Part shown: piece after piece, positions 48,771 to 59,989 of the stretch
How the letters are laid out: each line of letters opens with the position of its first letter
Numbering within the stretch: position 1 is the stretch's first letter
Assembly (NCBI GenBank): GCA_030340625.1
Contig: JAOPHQ010000884.1
Location: forward strand, 62,001 to 126,000
Source of the DNA: Merluccius polli
Taxonomy: Eukaryota; Chordata; Actinopteri; Gadiformes; Merlucciidae
Length of the DNA stretch: 64,000 nucleotides
Reading direction: 5' to 3'
Notes under the pieces: generated by a model
Told to the model about the DNA's origin: nothing
What the model saw: only the letters and a program-made list of their open reading frames with translations
The model's database searches: none
Translations under genes and position numbers: made by a program

Positions 48771-50744
48771 TAGGTTTGCCATGTGCAGCCGTGTCTACTG
48801 CTTGCTCTGCGGTTCTCCTTGAAAGGGGCAGGTAAAAGAAAGTTGAATGGGAATATTCTCTATCGCCAATCTCAACCGGACAGGAGTCTCTGTGGTGACG
48901 TTAGAAGGCTGAATAGGTGGTGTGTTGTTACCTGGATATATACAATACATAGTTAAACCCACACAAATGTGTGTGCACATATGTGTGTTTATGTGTATGT
49001 GTTGATGTGCATTTATTTAACAGAATAAAACATGCTGAATGGGCAATTGTTGCATTCATAATATAAGTAATAGTCTCTATAATATAATGTCAGATCAATA
49101 CATTTTTGTGTATTTAAAAAAAACAAAATTATAGATTAGACAAATGTTTCAAATTTCTCTCATTTGTTTTTGTTCTTTTAACAATTCATTAACATGGCCC
49201 AACTAGACACCCCATAGCCAGCATGGATGTATAAGGCCGTGTCCTCTACCTGCTTACACAGTGGGATGTTTATCTTGTCATTCTTCAGCACACAAACAAC
49301 TGAATGTTAAAGTGTCATCACTGGAGAGATCAGGAATGACACGGCGATGATTCGGTGTGTGTGCACACACTTCATTATTGAGTGACCTTGCGCATGGCAA
49401 CAAACAAGGAACACTTGTAAATGTCATGTAAATGCCAGCTAAATACACTTTAATAGGTAATGAGATATATCCGTTAATACCAATGCCTCATCATCTCACT
49501 GTAAGTAAAAAGCAATTCGGAATAACAGAACGGCGTAAAGCTCGGATTGCATGTAATCCTCATCTTGCACAGTTCAAAGTGCCCAACTGACAACCTTTCC
49601 TCCCGCCCGAGTGTCAATTTCCTGCGTTTAAAAGGTTATTTGAAAGGTTGTTAAATATCCCAGGGGTGTATTTCAGGATCGAGGGGATTTTCTTTCTTCT
49701 TTCTTCGTGACAGATATTCTGCACCACTGTGAGATCTGTGTAGAGATTTTGTCAACCATAAACCTAAACCAAGGTGAAGTCGCCTCATGGTGACGAAGGT
49801 ATGTGTAAAGAAAATGCCCTTCAGCTGCTGTCACAACATTGGTATTACTCAAAAACAGTCTATAGCCTTGCCACTACTCATTACCTGGGATGGTAATGCG
49901 TGGCCCCTCTTATACAACATCCACTCACAGATTCTGTTTATCCATCCGGATACTGCAAAAACTGTGTTTCCTGTAACTCTACTGAGGTGCTCAAATAGGA
50001 TTTCAGGCGCTGGGGGATAGGGGACCGTTCCAGGATTCCTGAACTTGGTGTGATGGACAACAGAAATTCGTAATGTACTTCTAATTATGTTATGAAGGGT
50101 TGTCAAGGTGTGCATTCAGCATCAGGGGATTCAGATCTATACCCCTACAATCCTGAGTTTTTTCCAGGACTGAGTTTATTAGCTGACTTTGAGATGTATA
50201 TTAATATCACTTTAAACTTGCCTGATTTGATTTAACACAGATTGCCGTCTGGATATCTATACCGGATTTCCTGTCTGGGATTAATAAAGTACTATCTTAT
50301 ACAGTATAACCTTGGGCAAACAAGTACAGGGAGCAGACAATTGCAGATGGAGTTAATGCATGCATGCAATGTGTGGTTTTCAAGATACCTATCAACTAAG
50401 CTGCTATGTAAAAGACTTGATTGAGGGAATAATTGTCCAGGGTTACAGAACTAGGATTCGCTCTTTGCAGCTTGAACAGAAAAGTAGGGATGTCCATTAA
50501 TTGAGTTTCTACCATAGACCTTCCTGTGATATTTAACTGCAGTGAAAAGATTTACGAGAACTGTACTTTTCCTGGGTTTTAGCGATTTAATATTTTATGT
50601 GGTATCACATTGAATTGACAAACCACAAGTTTTAATCCAAGTTTACAAGTAACTATGACATATCACCGAGTGAGTTTCACTTGACCTGAGGAGATAAAAT
50701 GGTATAAATAATGAATATCCCTTTCGGCCAAACCTCTGCCAAAA

Positions 50745-50860
50745 AAAGCTAGTTGTGTTCAACGGTTTAAAAACCTCTCATATTTCCCGTGGAAAAGGGT
50801 CATGGTGCTGTCCAATGTCACAGAACAACACAGCCATGACCGTGACTTCAACATGGACCA
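50745..50860 (+). repeat. repeat copy 1 (paired with 52510-52625)
   Basis: About 110 bp with tttcccgtggaaaagggtca and ccatgaccgtgacttcaa. A diverged direct copy lies at 52510-52625, in the second intron downstream. Confidence 0.7.
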
Positions 50861-51039
50861 TTTTTTCACACTTTCACCTCAGCCTAACAATAAACGGATT
50901 ATGGATCATCTCCTTACGTCCAAAAAACCGCCTAACTTTATTGTTTGAAGTTTTCCTCTTCCATGTGTTATTTTTAGGATGATATCCAGTACTGCCTCTT
51001 ATGCAAATGCTGAAGTGCATGTCTGTATGGTTTTTTACC

Positions 51040-51361
51040 TTTTATTTATTTAGGGAAATTTCACTGAGAGGAAGCCTCCCTTTTTGCAGGACTGCCCTGA
51101 TCACATTCACACAGTTATACATTCACACCTGGAAAGCTGCCCAGTACAACCACAGTCTGACCTGCTGGCCACTGAGCAGCTCCACTGGAGCCGGTGGGGT
51201 TAAGGGTCATGCTCAAAGGTACCTTAGTGGTGGTAATGAGGCAGGAGCAAGCGCTGCTTTTTCACTTTCCCCACCCAGAATTCTCCTGCCGGTCCAGGGA
51301 TTGAAACGGTGACCTTCCGGTCACAAACTCGCTTCTCTAACCTTTCAGGGCACCACTGCCG
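51040..51361 (-). mobile_element. tRNA-derived SINE
   Basis: On the minus strand the head reads GCAGTGGTGCCC..GGTTAGAGAAGCGAG (A-box-like) and ..CACCGTTTCAATCCCTGG (B-box-like GTTTCAATCC), followed by ttaccaccactaaggtacc and gagcatgacccttaacccca, ending in an AAATAAATAAAA tail. The overall layout is that of a Pol III-transcribed fish SINE of about 320 bp. The B box has GTTTC in place of GGTTC, so it is probably inactive. It stops about 130 bp before the exon at 51490. Confidence 0.7.
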
Positions 51362-51489
51362 GTTATTCATGTGTGTGTGCCTTTTGCTGTCCGCAGAGGT
51401 CATATGGTAAAACATAAAAATAAAAAAAATCCAGTGATATTCCATTTTGCGCAATCATTGACCTTTGACCTCTTCTGTTCTCTGCGCAG

Positions 51490-51651
51490 GTGTCCAACCT
51501 CTACCTGTACGACAGTGTGCTGATGCTAGCCAACGCCTTCTACAGGAAGCTGGAGGACAGGAAGTGGCACAGCATGGCCAGCCTCAACTGCATGAGGAAG
51601 TCCACCAAACCGTGGAACGGAGGGTGGTCCATGCTGGACACCATACAGAAG
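51490..51651 (+). CDS. grid1: grid1 exon: amino-terminal domain, SNLYLYDSVLMLANAF block
   Basis: A 162-bp, 54-codon exon in phase 0 on both sides. Acceptor tgcgcag at 51483-51489, donor gtaagc at 51652. It encodes VSNLYLYDSVLMLANAFYRK, LEDRKWHSMASLNCMRKSTK, and PWNGGWSMLDTIQK. The WHSMASL and STKPWNGG motifs are very strongly conserved in GluD1. One notable change is GGW where mammals have GGR, as I recall it (a TGG codon at this site). It covers roughly residues 318-371 and forms helices of the second lobe. Phase 0 at both ends means skipping would keep frame. Confidence 0.97.
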
Positions 51652-52259
51652 GTAAGCATGGTATTCATCCATCCATTCACTCATCCGTCCATAACGCCGG
51701 CTGGGTGGCAGGCTGCGTGGGTGGGTGGGTTGCTGGATGGCCGGCCGGTTGGCTCGGTGGGTGGCTGCCTGGTTGGCTGACTGGTCGGCTCGGTGGGTCG
51801 CCGGCTGGGTGGCTGATTGGATGACTGGTTGGTGTGTGTGTGTGTGTGTGTGTGTGGCATACAAACACACACAGACACGGACATGGACACATACACATAA
51901 ATACACCCGCACACACACACACAGTCACGTACACTGGCCAAATTATATCTATATTTTTTTACATCCCTCGATGAAACAAACAAAAGCTGGCCTTGCGGGT
52001 AACGGGATGTAACAGGGCGGCTTTTGTGACTTGTTTTTATGTGCGTCTGGACATCAATGGATGTCTTTGGCACCAAAAGAGCTAGACAGACCACGCTGCA
52101 TGGAGGAAAAAACATTACTGCTTTTAGTCCTTTCATTGGGAATGTTGAAAAAAAATAAACATTAACGCCTTGCCCTTTCACAAACAGGATATCCAGAAAG
52201 GATATTTCATTTTTCTGTGCACTTGAGTACATACTGAATAAGCACATGCTCTCATTAAT

Positions 52260-52290
<31 letters not shown>

Positions 52291-52357
52291 TTGAACAGCC
52301 TACATAGCTCCCAACACATGAACATTCCTCATCCAATGTGTTTTCCTGTTGCCATAG
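51652..52357 (+). other. grid1 intron, 706 bp
   Basis: Starts with a GGCTGGNTGG-like minisatellite (51700-51830), then a GT array (51829-51855) and CA-rich tract (51865-51925); a GA array (52264-52290) lies about 70 bp before the acceptor. The rest is AT-rich. Confidence 0.92.
51700..51830. repeat. GGCTGGTTGGNTGG-like minisatellite
   Basis: About 130 bp of short, G-rich, degenerate units of 4-12 bp (ggctggtt, cggtgggt, gccggctggg). Starts about 50 bp after the donor of the exon at 51490. Confidence 0.85.
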
Positions 52358-52477
52358 GGACGGATCAGCGGTTTGACCGGGATGATGGACTTCCGCGCGG
52401 CCGGCTCCAATCCCCACGTGCAGTTTGAGATCCTGGGGACGAGCTACAGCGAGACCTTCGGGAAGGATGTCAAGCGG
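52358..52477 (+). CDS. grid1: grid1 exon: end of amino-terminal domain (GLTG...FEILGT)
   Basis: A 120-bp, 40-codon exon in phase 0, with acceptor gccatag at 52351-52357 and donor gtgagt at 52478. The protein reads GRISGLTGMMDFRAAGSNPH, then VQFEILGTSYSETFGKDVKR. It is 40 codons in mammals too, by recall. GLTG...F...N..V.FEIL is the last conserved strand set of the LIVBP-like fold, shared by all ionotropic glutamate receptors. The intron to the previous exon is only 706 bp, the shortest in the window. Confidence 0.97.
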
Positions 52478-52509
52478 GTGAGTCAAGTCAATTGTATTTG
52501 CATAGCCTT

Positions 52510-52625
52510 TAATCACAGTAACAGTCTCATAGGGCTAAAAACATCTCGTATTTCCTGTGGAAATGGGTCACAGTGCCGTCCACAGAATAACAACAACAGC
52601 TGTGGCCGTGACTTCAAAATACCTC
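52510..52625 (+). repeat. repeat copy 2 (paired with 50745-50860)
   Basis: Shares tttcctgtggaaatgggtca and gtggccgtgacttcaaaata-type blocks with 50745-50860. Starts about 30 bp after the donor of the exon at 52358. Confidence 0.7.
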
Positions 52626-52649
52626 TCTTCTTCTCCAAGATGGCATACA

Positions 52650-52760
52650 GGAAAACTGAAAGAAAGCACCGGGTTCGATTCCCCCGTGTGTCCACCGCCT
52701 ACCTGGTTAGGCATCCTAGAGAAAGATGCCAAACCCCACTGTCTGCTGTTTCCTATATTA
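52650..52760 (+). mobile_element. tRNA-derived SINE fragment
   Basis: Contains a B-box GGTTCGATTCC (about 52671-52681) followed by cccgtgtgtccaccgcctac and ggttaggcatcctagagaaa, phrases of a common fish SINE. The A box and the tail are not clear. Confidence 0.5.
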
Positions 52761-53640
52761 TTATTAGTTCCTCCTGAAACGGTTGTACACAGCAATGTAA
52801 ACCTGTATATGTATACAAATACCAAAACAAACCAGTCAAATATAGTACAAACTTTCTCTTTCCCCTTTTATTTTTTACGAACGGCTCAGGGATGTCACAA
52901 TAAAGCAGTGGCCTTGTGTGAACCCGGTCGCCATAGCTACAGTTGTGGTCATCGCCAAGGCCCTCACTACCGCCACTTTGTTGTGTCTCTGTGTTGAGTG
53001 TGATCTTCACCACAGCACCTCTAAGCTGGCAATGCATGTCATGAGAGTGAGGAGTCATGTTAAACAGTGCCCTCTACTGGGTCTCCTGAAATTGTGGGAG
53101 TACTATCATCGACATACATCTTGATGTTTGGAGAGATAACTTTACGTTGTGATGTCGCCGTTATCGGTTTAACAGTCAGAAGCCTGAATAGAGGGTGACG
53201 TGTTTGGTTTTGGTTTTGTCTTATATTGTACTTTGTGTAATGCTCTCATCTCAATTAAACGATTCCTTGTGCTTACATTTGATAGTATTCAAGTGTGTTT
53301 GTAAAGGAGTAATGCAGGGAGACATTAGCAAGCCCCCGCCCCCACCCCCCCTCCCCCACAATGTGTGTGTGAAGAGATTCACCATTCAATCCTTGTGTCT
53401 GCGCCGCTCTCTACCCTCGGAAAAGATGCGATGCATTTTGTTGTGGCAGCTGCCCTGATTCAGTCAGGGACTTTGAGAGGAATGAAGAAAAATGGAGTTT
53501 CCTGGCCATCTTATGGCGCAGGGCTGACCAGAAGCGCTAATGAACATTTAATCACTGCTCACAGCTAACTGAATATCATGAAGCCACTTCATCATCATGT
53601 GACCATTAGCATTAGCTGGGATAGGAGAAGACACTCCACA

Positions 53641-53724
53641 CGCACACACACACACACACACACACATGCGCACATTCACACACACGCATGCACACACATG
53701 CATGTGTGCACCCGCATGTGCACA

Positions 53725-53778
<54 letters not shown>

Positions 53779-53858
53779 TGTATTGCACACAGGCATGCAC
53801 ACATGCACACATGCATACATACACCTACACACAGCTGCACACAAACACCTCCACACAC

Positions 53859-53892
<34 letters not shown>
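53641..53892. repeat. CA array, interrupted
   Basis: About 250 bp of CA-rich sequence with GCATG islands and an uninterrupted core at 53730-53775. Confidence 0.93.
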
Positions 53893-53983
53893 GAGCAGTT
53901 TATTTGTATACTCAACGTCCAAATGCGTATATGAGTAACAGGCGCATAACTGGGCGGCGTTGCTCTGGAGTTTGAGATGCAGT

Positions 53984-56141
53984 GTTAGCGCGCGGCTCGA
54001 GAGGCAGAGGCCAAGGCACCAACCTGCAGGACCTTGAATCTGGAAACCATTAGCGGTAGAAGGGGACAGCGAAGGGACTGGTAATGGGATCAGCCAGTCG
54101 TATTCAGTGTTGCTGTTGTTGTTGTTGTTGTTGTTGTTGTTCATTACACAACGGTTTCGCCTGTATTTGCTCCTCCTGTTTGTCCGTCTACCGGGGTGGA
54201 GAAACAAACCGTTCTGTGAGCGGTTTACGTGCTCTCTGCTTGGCCGTGGTGTGTAAGAGGAGTTGATAGAGTTGATTTAACCACACAGGGGTGTCATTAG
54301 CGGTAGAAAACGAAACAAAAAATAGGTGTGACATCATCTTAGTATTGGTTTTCGCCGCTGATATGGAGGGGGAGTAGAAAAGATGTCAGACTAATTTGTC
54401 GCCGGTCTTTATCTTCTGTCTCCATTTCTTTCCCCTCGTCTCTTCCAGTTTTTCTCTCACTCTCTCTCTCGTTCTCTCTCTCTCTCGTTCTCTCTCTCTC
54501 TCTCTCTCTCTCTCGTTCTCTCCGTCTCTGTCATCGTTTATCTGCATTCAGTCCATTTTGCTCCTTGGCCTGATGGCTCTCAGATGAGGCGTATTTTGTG
54601 GTGAGCAGCAGTAATGAAGACTGAAATACCATTTTCCCTGGTAGCTACTGGGAGATTTTCTATGTCCAAGGGCCGCTCCGGCGTGATCGATGCTGCTGTT
54701 TGTTTGTTGTTGTTGTTTGTTGGTTGTTGGGTGGTGGTTAGGTTTCCCTGTTTGCTGTTGTTGATGTGGCGGCTTGTCTTTAAGCTGCAAATGTTGCTAA
54801 TGACTTCCAGCCTCTGCAAAGATTTCAATTTTGAACAGTCTGTGATTACTGACTGCTTGGTGTTTATTTTAATTGTATTATTGTTTTATGTTTACCCCAA
54901 CCATTGCCATAGCCTTGATTTCTTTTGATTTGGAAATGAAATGAGCATCTGATGATACCTGAAGATGTAGTGCTGTTACAACAAATCTGAGACAATAATG
55001 ACATATGGTAGACAAATTGGCTGTTGAAAGCAGTTGCAGCTGTTCCCATACATTATGTTTACTTCCTAAATGAGAAAAGAAAGAAAAGATGCAGTGTTTC
55101 CCTATTTAGAGATGGCCCTCTTTTAACTGCTGAATAAGTCTACTCTCTAACGAAAACTGATTGTATCTAAAGCTTGTACTTAAATCTGCCATTTGGGGAA
55201 ACAATGGGGCGGGGGGGGGCGTAAATGATCATTTTGATTTATAATTTCCACAGTACAGTTATTTTATTGGCATTCCATTGAGTTGCGTCCTCTTTTTGGG
55301 AGAAGTGTCTCTCTCCGACTCTATCCCCTTATCTTCCTTCTCCTACTTCGCCCCTCCTTCCCCCCTTTACTCTCGGATATTATGTTCCCCCCCCCCCCTC
55401 CCCCCCGCCCTTTATTTATCTTGTTCCTGCCACCTTTGCGTCCTGAGACATTAAGCTCCACTGTCTCTTGGTCCATCTATCTCTGCCTGCTAGTATATCT
55501 CTCTTTCTGACTCTCTTTCTGTCTGCCTGCCTCCTTGTCTGGCTATCTGTCTGTTCTTCAATCTGTTCATCAGCCCTGTCTGTCTGTCTGTCTGTCTGAC
55601 CAACTGTCTGCTTGCACATCATTCTGTCTCTCTTTCTGTCGGTCTGACTGTTGTCTTATCTGTCTATCTCTCTGTTCATTAATCTGTTCATCAGCCCTAT
55701 CTTTCTGACTAACCGTCTGCTATATATAATGCTGTCTCTCTGTCCGACTGCCTCGTTGTCTGTCTGTCTGTCTGTCCGTCTGCCTGTATTTCAGACCACC
55801 TATATATCTCCTCTTTCCTGCACTGTCATTTAGTGGACCTCCATGCTTGTGCGTGTGTGTTTGCCCATGTGTGTACGTGTGTGTGTGTGTGTGTGTGTGT
55901 TTGTGTGAGTGTGTGTCTCTGTGTGCATGCATGTGTGCGTGCGCGCGTGTGCATGCTTGACAGACAAAATCCAGCTGACCACCAGACTGCTTGCCACCTT
56001 GCTACATTGGCGCTGATAAGGCCTGCCTTTTGTTTTAGACACATTTGAAGCACCGGTTGTTTATCACCTTGTTTCAGGTGTGTGGAGATAAGACCGAGGG
56101 CATCGCCCCCCAGCTCCTCTTCACGATGAAGGGATGCAGAG
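53984..56141 (+). repeat. tandem duplication, unit 1
   Basis: Two blocks: X (53984-54738) and Y (56022-56141), with 1.28 kb between them that unit 2 lacks. X has the TTG array (54111-54141), the phrase ataggtgtgacatcat, a CT array (54456-54516) and gtgatcgatgctgctgtttg. Y has gtgtggagataagaccgagg and cttcacgatgaagggatgca. Insert 54739-56021 has TCTG (about 55570-55600; 55758-55775) and GT (55878-55915) arrays. Confidence 0.85.
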
Positions 56142-56177
56142 TGTGTGCGTGTGTGTTTGTGTGTGTGTGTGTGTGGC

Positions 56178-56812
56178 GTTAACACACGACTAGAGAGGCA
56201 GAGGCCACAGCATCAACCTGTGGGACCGTCGTATCTGGAGCTCATTAGCGGTAGAAAGGGACGGTGAGGGGACCGGTAATGGGATCAGCCAGTCGTATTC
56301 AGTGTTGTTGTTGTTGTTGTTGTTGTTGTTCATTACACAACGGTTCTGCCTGTATTTGCTACTCCTGTTTGTCTGTCTAGCGGGGGGGAAAAAACAGACT
56401 GTTCTGTTTATTTATGTATTTATTTATTTGTTGATTGGATAGGGACAGAGCATGTCAGAACAGTAAAAAAGTGCAAAAATACAAGGGGTTTATGTGCTCT
56501 TCTGGGCCTGTGTTGTGTAAAAGGAGCTGATAGAGGTGATTTATGTAACAACACTGGGGTGCCATTAGCACTGGAAAACAAAACAAAAAATAGGTGTGAC
56601 ATCATATAGTATTGGTTTTCGCCACTGATACGGTGGGGGGGTGGGGGGGGACGGGGGGACGAGAAAGATGTCAGACTAATTTGTCCCCGGTCTTTATCTT
56701 CTGTCTTCTTCTTTCATCTCATTTTTCCAATTCCCCGGCTTCCTCTTTGTCCATTCCCGTCTTCATCTCTTCTCTTTAATGCTTTCCCCTCGTCTATTCC
56801 AGTTTGTCTTCT

Positions 56813-56854
<42 letters not shown>

Positions 56855-57200
56855 CTCTCTCTCTCTGTCTCTGTCTCTGTCATCGTTTATCCACATTCAG
56901 TCCATTTTCTCCTTGGCCTGATGGCTCTTAGATGAGGCATTTTTTCAGTGAGCAGCAGTAATGAAGACTGAAATACCATTTCCCTGGTCGCTACTGGGAG
57001 TTTTTCCGTGTCCAAAGGCTGCGGTGGCGTGATCGATGCTGCTGTTTGTTTGTTGTTGTTGTTTGTTGGCGGTTTGGGTGGTGGCCTTCCTTTCGTTTTA
57101 GACTCCTATAAAGGCGGTTGTTTATCGCTGTGTTTCAGGTGTGTGGAGATAAGACCGAGGGCATCGCCCCAGCTCCTCTTCACGATGAAGGGATGCAGAG
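56178..57200 (+). repeat. tandem duplication, unit 2
   Basis: Blocks X' (56178-57084) and Y' (57083-57200) adjoin directly. X' matches X over its full length with substitutions, a TTG array (56304-56331) and CT array (56815-56880) of other lengths, and an extra segment of about 80 bp at 56407-56487 (tttatttatttatttgttga...) that looks like the tail of an inserted LINE/SINE. Y' matches Y almost base for base across 70 bp but is two C shorter. Confidence 0.85.
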
Positions 57201-57400
57201 GGGAAGGGATGTAACTATAAAGCGAGGAATCTCTGTCTGTACGTATGTACGTATGTACATATGTACGTATGTCCTTCGCATATTTTGAGAACCGTACATC
57301 CTATCTACTTGGCGGGTGTATTTCTGGGGACCCAAGGACGTGCAGTGTTGAATTTGGTGCATTTTGACAATAGACAAGTTCAATATTAACCGACTTTGAA
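57200..57400 (+). repeat. dispersed repeat with TACGTATG array
   Basis: A short TACGTATG/TACATATG array (57236-57272) followed by the blocks gtccttcgcatattttgaga and ggtgtatttctggggaccca. Diverged inverted copy at 48550-48770. Confidence 0.6.
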
Positions 57401-58985
57401 TAAACAGGCGACGCTCCGTGTAGCAGCAGCGGGGGCGGGACTTCAGGGCTTTGCGGCGCGTGGACTGACTCGAAAAATGTATTACCTGGACATATCATCA
57501 CGGCTTCATATGCCACGTGATACAATCAAAGGCAATGAGTAAAAAAAACAAAAGAAAACAAAGTGAACAGACAGGAGGAGTAATTAGTGATTAGCTTGTC
57601 ATGTGTCAAATCAGATGTTGCAACTAGCAAGGGAAAGGAGGAGCTGTCCAAAAGCAAAGACGTCGTAAGGCATTTAAACATTTGAGAAAGCAGTCATGTG
57701 ACACACCTCTAACATACATTGTTTGCAAAATGAAACACCATTTCAACCCTAAACAAAATAGTAAGCATGTAACAACAAGAGTTATGTATTTAGCAATAGC
57801 GATCTTTTCACGTCATTCATGTTATCTACACAAGAACACATTTTTTCGAGTTACAACCACACATTATTGTTGTCTTACCTGTTGTTGTTTTGGACTGCAT
57901 TAAATCACCATAAACGGATAATCCACCACACAGTGTTTACACTTAATGTATAGTAGCTATGAGAGGATTTCACAGGAGGTTAATTGCCAATCAGAGCACA
58001 CGTTCTTTATAGTTGGCTAGGGCTACCAACTGATAATGCACTAGGTGGTATTCATTCATAACATAAAATGTATTTGCGGTGGAAATTACATCTTCCATTT
58101 ATTCTGTGCTCTAGGTTTATTCACTCTGACCCAGTAGCATCCACATTGATTATTTCACTTGCACAACAATCTCACAGATTTGATCTTTCTTTTGATACTA
58201 GATTATAGCGCTTGTAGTTGTGGAGATATACTCTATTCACTTTGGGCATTTTATTCTCGGCAAAGTGGTTAGAGAAAGAGGCCAAGGGATGAAGAGGTTA
58301 AGCTATATTTACGGAAACAGAATCCTTCATCAAGCCAACCACTATACGTCGCACACTCGTTCAAATGTGAAAAACACAGTATGGCCACAACAACAAGCGT
58401 ACACCATGCACACACATACACACACACACACACACACATACACACAAGCACGGGCCTCCATAATACATAACCCATTCATGTTGGGCAAGGGGACAAAGCT
58501 CTGTTTCATCAACAGCCACAGACACATACACAGCAAATAACTCTCTCTTCATGGTCCTTTATGTGTTTAATATTCACCGTGGCGGGCCAACCGCTGTGGA
58601 AGAAACACACTGAAGGACTCCACTTCATGATGCATTGTGCACTGCCGAATGGGCATGGAAGAAAGCAATGTATAATATAAATATAAATACACTAAGAGAG
58701 CCCATTCACCTACTGTTGTACACGCATGTGGAAGGACCGCGGTTGAAGGTGCCTCGTGTCCGGCCAGCAGCTCTTGTCGTGTCAGTGTGACTCTGGAAGA
58801 CCACTCCCAGTGATGTGTCAGCTCTCTCAGGAAGTGTTTGTCCTGCTTGCGGCGCTGATTAAGAATTTAAAGACAAGCTTCAGCTCCCTGACGTCAGACA
58901 GTCCTCAAGAAGTTGATGGTGTGGAATGGAAAGTTTTTTTTCAGTCTCAAGAGTTAGTCAAGTTAGGGGTCGAGTTGTATGTCCA

Positions 58986-59032
58986 GTGTGTGTGTGTGTG
59001 TGTGTCGGTCTGTGTGTGTGTGTGTGTGTGTG
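58986..59032. repeat. GT array
   Basis: GT repeat with one cggtct interruption. Confidence 0.92.
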
Positions 59033-59659
59033 GCCTATTTTACTGTCTTCATTTTACGAATTACGAAAAAATATTATTTTACGAATTATTTACAATTGAT
59101 GTTGTAATTCATCTATTTTTCACAATCAAATGATCTATTCAGAAAAGGTTTATCAGTTCATGTTACATTGAAATCGAATCATGTTGATGTCCTCTATAAT
59201 GGAAATGCAACGCGCCAACACACGGCTAGCTAATATTCGGTACATGTCTTTTTTTCTCACAATCTCAGAACACAATCACGCAATATTCTTTCTCATCGTT
59301 CTTTACTTTGTATTTTAACTATAATATAAAATGGACCCCACTATTTCACATCGTCCCCGAGTCGTTCATTTAACCTCTACTCTGGCTCACTACCACAAGC
59401 ATCAACACCATTGTTATGGTTGCCATTATCAAGCAAGCCGGATACACTCTTCATTGTAGCAATGTAATGTCTTATGTGGTTGCCATAGGAACCACCTTTG
59501 ACTCTTTCACCGTCAATGGCGACCCTCAGTACACAATTATAGACCTGGCCCGTCCTTTACCTTTTTTCCCTTTTTGTTATGCATTCGTTTGTTCTCTTTG
59601 CGCTATTCATCATCGACATATGTCTAAAGCAACTTACATGTGACTAATGCGCAGGTAGG

Positions 59660-59765
59660 ATTTTAGGCGTCCTACAATCGAGGACGCCTATAGACAGTGG
59701 ACGGGTTGGGGTTCAAACCCAGAACCTCGCACCTGGGAGCCAAACACCGGCGGCGGCGGCGATAA
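59660..59765 (-). repeat. possible tRNA-derived SINE head
   Basis: On the minus strand: ggctcccaggtgcgaggttc and tgggtttgaaccccaacc, which resembles a B box (GGTTTGAACCC). It is followed by a CGG tract on the + strand. Too short to be sure. Confidence 0.35.
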
Positions 59766-59887
59766 ACTCCCACTGTTGTGTTTATCGTACCCAATCGATC
59801 GTATCCTAGTTCATAAAAAAAGCGAGACGAGCCTATAACCTTCGCCGATGTTCTCCTCCTCTTAATGTGTTTTCTTCTTCTCTCCAG

Positions 59888-59989
59888 CTGGCTACCTGGG
59901 ACTCCACGCGAGGCATGAATGGCAGCCTGAAGGAGAACCGCATCGAGAGCAGCATGCAGGGGGTCACCCTCAAGGTGGTGACGTTGCTG
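59888..59989 (+). CDS. grid1: grid1 exon: linker from amino-terminal domain into S1
   Basis: A 102-bp, 34-codon exon in phase 0. Acceptor ctctccag ends at 59887, donor gtgagt at 59990. It encodes LATWDSTRGMNGSL, a variable stretch KENRIESSMQ, then GVTLKVVTLL. NGS is an N-glycosylation sequon that mammals share. TLKVVT is the first beta strand of the ligand-binding domain, so this exon joins the amino-terminal domain to S1, roughly residues 412-445. The reverse strand is also open across this exon but has no recognisable protein. Confidence 0.97.

Larger units (their letters stand above)
47819..51489 (+). other. grid1 intron, 3.7 kb
   Basis: Holds a short TTTATATAGC-type repeat fragment (about 48040-48120), a dispersed repeat on the minus strand (48550-48770), one copy of a repeat shared with the intron at 52478 (50745-50860), and a tRNA-derived SINE (51040-51361). 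From 48900 to 50700 it is AT-rich with nothing recognised. Donor gtatga at 47819, acceptor tgcgcag ending at 51489. Confidence 0.9.
52478..59887 (+). other. grid1 intron, 7.4 kb, with a tandem duplication
   Basis: Contains a repeat copy (52510-52625), a SINE fragment (about 52650-52760), a CA array (53641-53892), a diverged tandem duplication (53984-56141 and 56178-57200), a dispersed repeat (57200-57400), a CA array (58417-58446), a GT array (58986-59032) and a tRNA-like sequence (about 59660-59760). The stretch 57500-58400 is AT-rich with no coding signal. Donor gtgagt at 52478, acceptor ctctccag ending at 59887. Confidence 0.9.

Noticed and set aside
51290..51361. A functional tRNA gene
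   Set aside because: The tRNA-like head continues into a SINE body and tail, its B box is mutated and it cannot form a full cloverleaf.
58756..59133. A 125-codon + strand frame considered as an extra exon
   Set aside because: No match to GluD1, runs into a GT array, and exons on each side (52358 and 59888) already join in frame as in the mammalian protein.
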